Assembly: GCA_020634375.1 (NCBI GenBank)
Contig: JACKBX010000005.1
Coordinates: 1-64,000 of the forward strand
DNA length: 64,000 nucleotides
Direction of reading: 5' to 3'
DNA from: Ardenticatenaceae bacterium
GTDB lineage: Bacteria > Chloroflexota > Anaerolineae > Promineifilales > Promineifilaceae
Shown here: positions 60,964-64,000 of the stretch, one piece after another
Position numbering within the stretch: position 1 is the first letter of the stretch
Layout: every line of letters starts with the position of its first letter
Program-made: the position numbers and the translations under genes
The notes under the pieces: model-generated
The model's database searches: none
Seen by the model: only the letters and a program-made list of their open reading frames with translations
What the model was told of the DNA's origin: nothing

Positions 60964-61012
60964 GGAAGGATAAAAGATGAATTATGAAGGATGAATCAAT
61001 TATCGTTCATCG
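60964..61012. repeat. Heptamer repeat (TGAATTA/TGAAGGA) before the MATE gene
   Basis: Five in-phase 7-mers at 60964-60998 and two further at 60999-61012, which contain the stop of the hydantoinase gene. Confidence 0.75.
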
Positions 61013-63100
61013 GCTACTGATTACCAAATTCCCGTACCCATCCACCACCGCATTCCACTCCGGCGGAATGACGGTGGTGGTGTCATACTGAAAAACGATG
61101 GCTGGGCCGCTGAAGCGGTTGCCGGGTCGGAGTTTGTCGCGGTCATAGAGCTGCGCGGGCAATGGCTGTTGTGCAAACCACACAGGCTTCTCGCCCAGCA
61201 AGGCTGCGCTGGCATCGGCCCCAGCCAAAGGCTGAGATGGGATGACAGGCGGTATGACAGGGGCAACGGCCGTTACCCGCACCGTCACCACCTCCACCTC
61301 CGCCTCCCGCCGCGCATACCCAAACCGCGCCTCATGCAACGCATGAAACCGGTTGACAATTGACAATTGACGATTGGCGATTGGCAATTGATCATCTGCA
61401 AGAACCGTCAACTCGTGTGACTGCCCTTTATAACGCATATCCAAACTATAATGCAGCGTCAATGCCGCCGCGTCATACCCCTCTGCCACCATCTCCGACT
61501 GCGCCCTCTCCACCAATGGCGCAGCCCAATCCCCAATCTCTAATCCCCAATCGCCAATCTCTCCCACCGCCACCATCACTGTGCGCGAATAGTCCTTCGT
61601 TGGCACAGCCACCAACATGCCCAGTGCAGATAACACTCCCGGTACAGTCGGAATCAGCACACGCGGAATCTGCAAATTCTGCGCCAACTCGCAGGCGTGC
61701 AGCGGCCCCGCCCCGCCAAACGGCAGCAGCGTAAACAGGCGCGGGTCATACCCCCGCTCCACCGAAATTTTGCGGATGGCCCGCTCCATGTTGGCATTGG
61801 CAACCTGAATCACGCCCCAAGCGGCCGTTTCCGGCGAATCCGCGCCCATTTGTGTCGCCAATTCCGCCAACGCCGCCCGCGCCGCGCCCTCATCCAGCCG
61901 CATCGTGCCACCCAAAAAGTGTGCCGCATCCAATCGTCCCAACACCAAATTCGCATCGGTCACAGTAATTGGCGATTGGCGATTAGAGATTGGAGGCTGA
62001 CGAGCAATCTCTAATCGCCAATCGCCAATCTCTTTCCCATAGCAGCTTGGCCCAGGGTCTGCTCCCGCACTCTGCGGCCCAACATGCAGCGCCCCGCCCG
62101 CGTCCACATAGGCCAGACTGCCGCCGCCTGCACCGACGGTGTGAATGTCAATAATCGGCAGGCGCAGCGGCAGCCCGGCGATTTCGCCATTAGAAGTGGT
62201 GGGCAATTTACCAGGGCACAGAGCTACATCTGTACTCGTCCCGCCCATGTCGAAGGTGATAAGCTGCGAGAAACCAGCCTGTTCCGCCACATAACGTGCG
62301 CCAACCACACCCCCTGCTGGGCCAGACAAAACAGTCCGCGCGGCCTCTGTCCCCGCAGTTGCCGCACTAATCACCCCACCGCTGCTTTGCATGATGGAAA
62401 GATGACGGCCGTTCAATTCCCGCGCCAACCGCTGCAAATACCGGCTCATCAACGGGGCCACATACGCATTAATCACCGTCGTCGCCGTGCGCTCATACTC
62501 ACGGTACTCCGGCAAAATCTCCGACGAGAGTGAGACAAAGAGATTAGAGATTAGAGCTTGTGCGCCATCTCCAATCTCCAATCCCCAATCTCTAATCTCA
62601 TCCCTGATTTGTTCCTCATGCTCCGGGCGCAAAAAGGAAAACAGCAAACACACCGCCACCGACTCAATGCCGTCATCAGCAATCGTTTGCAGAATAGGGC
62701 GTAAGCTGCCCAAATTGAGTGGCCGTAAAATTTCGCCCTGTGCGGTGACGCGCTCATCCACTTCAAAGCGCCATTTGGCAGGCACAAGCGGCTCCGGTTT
62801 TTGCGGAACCAGCGCATACAAATCAGGGCGATTTTGGCGGCCAATCGCCAGCACATCGCCAAACCCCTTTGTGGTGATCAGCGCCGTGCGTGCGCCGCGC
62901 CGCTCCAACAAGGCATTGGTGGCAACGGTGCTGCCATGAATCACTTCCGCCGCTGCGGGCAGTTCCAGCAGCGCCACGCCGCGCAAAATCGCCTCGGATG
63001 GGTCGTGCGGCGTGCTTAACTGCTTGTGTATGCGAAACGTCCCCCCATCCAACCACACAAAATCGGTAAACGTGCCGCCCGTATCAACACCTAATCTCAT
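61007..63100 (-). CDS. hyuA: Hydantoinase/5-oxoprolinase subunit A-like protein
   Basis: 697 residues from the ATG at 63100 (GAGGAG upstream; an upstream TTG is rejected). R-L-G-V-D-T-G-G-T-F-T-D-F at the start and H-G-S-T-V-A-T-N-A-L-L-E-R near 58 are the family's ATP-binding signatures. G-P-A-G-G-V-V-G-A and D-M-G-G-T-S-T-D-V-A follow at ~250-280. It hydrolyses a cyclic amide with ATP, normally with a HyuB partner, absent here downstream. Four heptamer repeats are translated in frame, seen as repeats such as E-I-G-D-W and P-I-A-N-R-Q. They probably lengthen surface loops. Confidence 0.9.
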   Translation of the reverse strand: MRLGVDTGGTFTDFVWLDGGTFRIHKQLSTPHDPSEAILRGVALLELPAAAEVIHGSTVATNALLERRGARTALITTKGFGDVLAIGRQNRPDLYALVPQKPEPLVPAKWRFEVDERVTAQGEILRPLNLGSLRPILQTIADDGIESVAVCLLFSFLRPEHEEQIRDEIRDWGLEIGDGAQALISNLFVSLSSEILPEYREYERTATTVINAYVAPLMSRYLQRLARELNGRHLSIMQSSGGVISAATAGTEAARTVLSGPAGGVVGARYVAEQAGFSQLITFDMGGTSTDVALCPGKLPTTSNGEIAGLPLRLPIIDIHTVGAGGGSLAYVDAGGALHVGPQSAGADPGPSCYGKEIGDWRLEIARQPPISNRQSPITVTDANLVLGRLDAAHFLGGTMRLDEGAARAALAELATQMGADSPETAAWGVIQVANANMERAIRKISVERGYDPRLFTLLPFGGAGPLHACELAQNLQIPRVLIPTVPGVLSALGMLVAVPTKDYSRTVMVAVGEIGDWGLEIGDWAAPLVERAQSEMVAEGYDAAALTLHYSLDMRYKGQSHELTVLADDQLPIANRQLSIVNRFHALHEARFGYARREAEVEVVTVRVTAVAPVIPPVIPSQPLAGADASAALLGEKPVWFAQQPLPAQLYDRDKLRPGNRFSGPAIVFQYDTTTVIPPEWNAVVDGYGNLVISSR
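61353..61394 (-). repeat. In-gene heptamer repeat 1 of hyuA
   Basis: Six in-phase 7-mers (TTGACAA twice, TTGACGA, TTGGCGA, TTGGCAA, TTGATCA); 42 bp, so the frame is kept. Translated as Q-L-P-I-A-N-R-Q-L-S-I-V-N. Confidence 0.85.
61527..61561 (-). repeat. In-gene heptamer repeat 2 of hyuA
   Basis: Five in-phase 7-mers of the CCAATCC/CCAATCT type. Translated as E-I-G-D-W-G-L-E-I-G-D-W. Confidence 0.85.
61968..62036 (-). repeat. In-gene heptamer repeat 3 of hyuA, with inverted arms
   Basis: ATTGGCG-type 7-mers (61968-61995) followed by complementary GCCAATC-type 7-mers (62003-62036). The whole is a long hairpin within the coding sequence. Confidence 0.85.
62541..62602 (-). repeat. In-gene heptamer repeat 4 of hyuA, with inverted arms
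   Basis: AGATTAG twice (62541-62554), then CTCCAAT/CTCTAAT-type 7-mers (62569-62602), in phase throughout. Translated as part of I-R-D-W-G-L-E-I-G-D-G. Confidence 0.85.
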
Positions 63101-63120
63101 CACGGAACTCCTCAATGTGT

Positions 63121-63153
63121 AGATTTGTCAAATCTTAAAGATTTGACAAATCT
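63121..63153. repeat. Perfect 16-bp inverted repeat between guaA and hyuA
   Basis: 63121-63136 and 63138-63153 are exact reverse complements (AGATTTGTCAAATCTT and partner). It lies after the guaA stop on the minus strand; could end guaA transcription, though the T-run is poor. Confidence 0.8.
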
Positions 63154-63176
63154 CTGTATAACGCTGTGTTCCTTCT

Positions 63177-64000
63177 TTACTCCCACTCGATTGTGCCCGG
63201 CGGCTTGGAGGTTACATCGTAGACGACGCGGTTGACACCCTGCACTTCATTGACAATGCGGCGGCTGACGTGCGCCAGCAGGTCGTAGGGCAGCCGCGCC
63301 CAGTCCGCCGTCATGAAATCCTCGGTGGTCACGGCACGCAGGGCGATGACTTCTTCGTAGGTACGGCCGTCACCCATCACCCCCACACTCTTCACCGGCA
63401 GCAGCACGGCAAACGCCTGCTGCGTACCCGCTCGCAGCATCTGCGCCGCCCGCAGTTCTTCCGTAAAAATGGCGTCCGCCTGGCGCAGTCGCTCCAACCG
63501 CTCCCAGGTCAGGTCACCCAGGCAGCGAATCGCCAGCCCTGGCCCCGGAAACGGCTGCCGCCAAACCAGACTGTCTGGCAAACCCAGTTCCGTGCCCAGT
63601 GCCCGCACTTCATCCTTAAAAAGCTGCTTCAATGGCTCCACCAGTTCAAAGTGCATGTCGTCCGGCAAACCGCCCACGTTGTGATGCGTTTTGATGACGT
63701 GTGCATCCTTCTTGCCCTTGCCGGCGCTCTCGATCACGTCCGGGTAAATCGTGCCCTGCGCCAGAAACTCGATATGCCCCAGCTTCCGTGATTCGCGCTC
63801 AAAAATGCGCACAAATCGCTCGCCGATGATGCGCCGCTTGCGCTCTGGCTCGGTCACGCCGTCTAGCGCGTCCAGGTATTCTTCGATGGCGTTCACCGCC
63901 ACGAGGTGCATCCCCTGTTCGCGCTCGAAGGTTGCCACCACCTGCTCGGCCTCCCCTTTGCGCAGCAGGCCGTGATTGACAAAAATGCAGACCAACTGCT
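63177..64000 (-). CDS. guaA: GMP synthase (glutamine-hydrolysing), C-terminal part; 5' end outside window
   Basis: At least 274 residues, open to the window edge. N-H-G-L-L-R-K-G-E-A near the visible start belongs to the ATP-pyrophosphatase domain. F-L-A-Q-G-T-I-Y-P-D-V-I-E-S, H-H-N-V-G-G-L-P, P-F-P-G-P-G-L-A-I-R and the exact GuaA end K-P-P-G-T-I-E-W-E are diagnostic. The missing N-terminus should hold the P-loop S-G-G-V-D-S and the glutamine amidotransferase domain. It converts XMP to GMP. Confidence 0.95.
   Translation of the reverse strand, partial: QLVCIFVNHGLLRKGEAEQVVATFEREQGMHLVAVNAIEEYLDALDGVTEPERKRRIIGERFVRIFERESRKLGHIEFLAQGTIYPDVIESAGKGKKDAHVIKTHHNVGGLPDDMHFELVEPLKQLFKDEVRALGTELGLPDSLVWRQPFPGPGLAIRCLGDLTWERLERLRQADAIFTEELRAAQMLRAGTQQAFAVLLPVKSVGVMGDGRTYEEVIALRAVTTEDFMTADWARLPYDLLAHVSRRIVNEVQGVNRVVYDVTSKPPGTIEWE

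Larger units (their letters stand above)
35..63370. repeat. Dispersed palindrome ACGGCCGT (about 117 copies)
   Basis: By manual count about 117 exact copies between the first (35-42) and the last (63363-63370), about one per 550 bp. The flanks favour A before and T after (AACGGCCGTT), then often CCC, ACC or GCC. Copies occur in most genes on both strands, in the T-box leader (~51532), in a promoter spacer (21471-21478) and in spacers (~23141, ~55519, ~55554). The longest free stretch is about 10.42-14.00 kb. Confidence 0.9.

Noticed and set aside
1..64000. Prophage, transposon or integron
   Set aside because: No transposase, integrase, recombinase or phage structural gene was seen; the repeats lack coding capacity.

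Overview
The window is a 64 kb piece of a bacterial chromosome of moderate GC. The gene content suggests a member of the Chloroflexota (Anaerolineae-like). The evidence is many secreted proteins sharing a Y-L-P-[LFMV]-V tail, SARP/BTAD regulators fused to PAS domains, GAF and NarL-type sensor kinases, and a T-box-controlled valyl-tRNA synthetase of the archaeal-like class. This placement is an inference from style, not from a marker gene. I found no rRNA, tRNA, CRISPR array, prophage or insertion sequence.

Layout. (1) 1-9.4 kb: a run of secreted proteins, namely PD40 beta-propellers (one broken by frameshifts), a lipoprotein, a parallel beta-helix protein and a glycosidase-like protein. (2) 9.4-23 kb: a thiolase-like protein, an HU-type DNA-binding protein, an AT-rich LVIVD-repeat gene, small enzymes, an FtsX-type permease, a TrmH/SpoU methylase, a GAF kinase, moeA, and a TPR/nuclease/hpt operon. 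(3) 23-36 kb: the most distinctive locus. Two PAS-SARP regulators are interleaved with two large secreted proteins. After a strong terminator comes an operon with a 12-heme cytochrome, a secreted/zinc-ribbon protein and a 35-heme cytochrome. Three promoters here carry 7-4-7 direct repeats with identical spacing to a -10-like hexamer, as expected for SARP binding sites. (4) 36-51 kb: a CAP-domain protein, a PhoR/PhoB pair, methyltransferases, a GH114-like lipoprotein, a glycosyltransferase, a NarL-type two-component pair, acetoacetyl-CoA synthetase, a phospholipase D-like protein and an M23 peptidase. (5) 51-64 kb: T-box/valS, folA, thyA, sufE, an EF-G paralogue, a MATE exporter, a hydantoinase/oxoprolinase and the 3' part of guaA.

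Two genome-scale signals run across all of this. The palindrome ACGGCCGT occurs about 117 times by my manual count, against about one expected, in genes in all reading frames and in leaders. This resembles HIP1 of cyanobacteria. Separately, more than twenty short degenerate tandem repeats, mostly with a strict 7-bp period and often folded into inverted arms, sit at gene ends, supply stop codons, and are inserted in frame inside three genes. The hydantoinase gene carries four of them.
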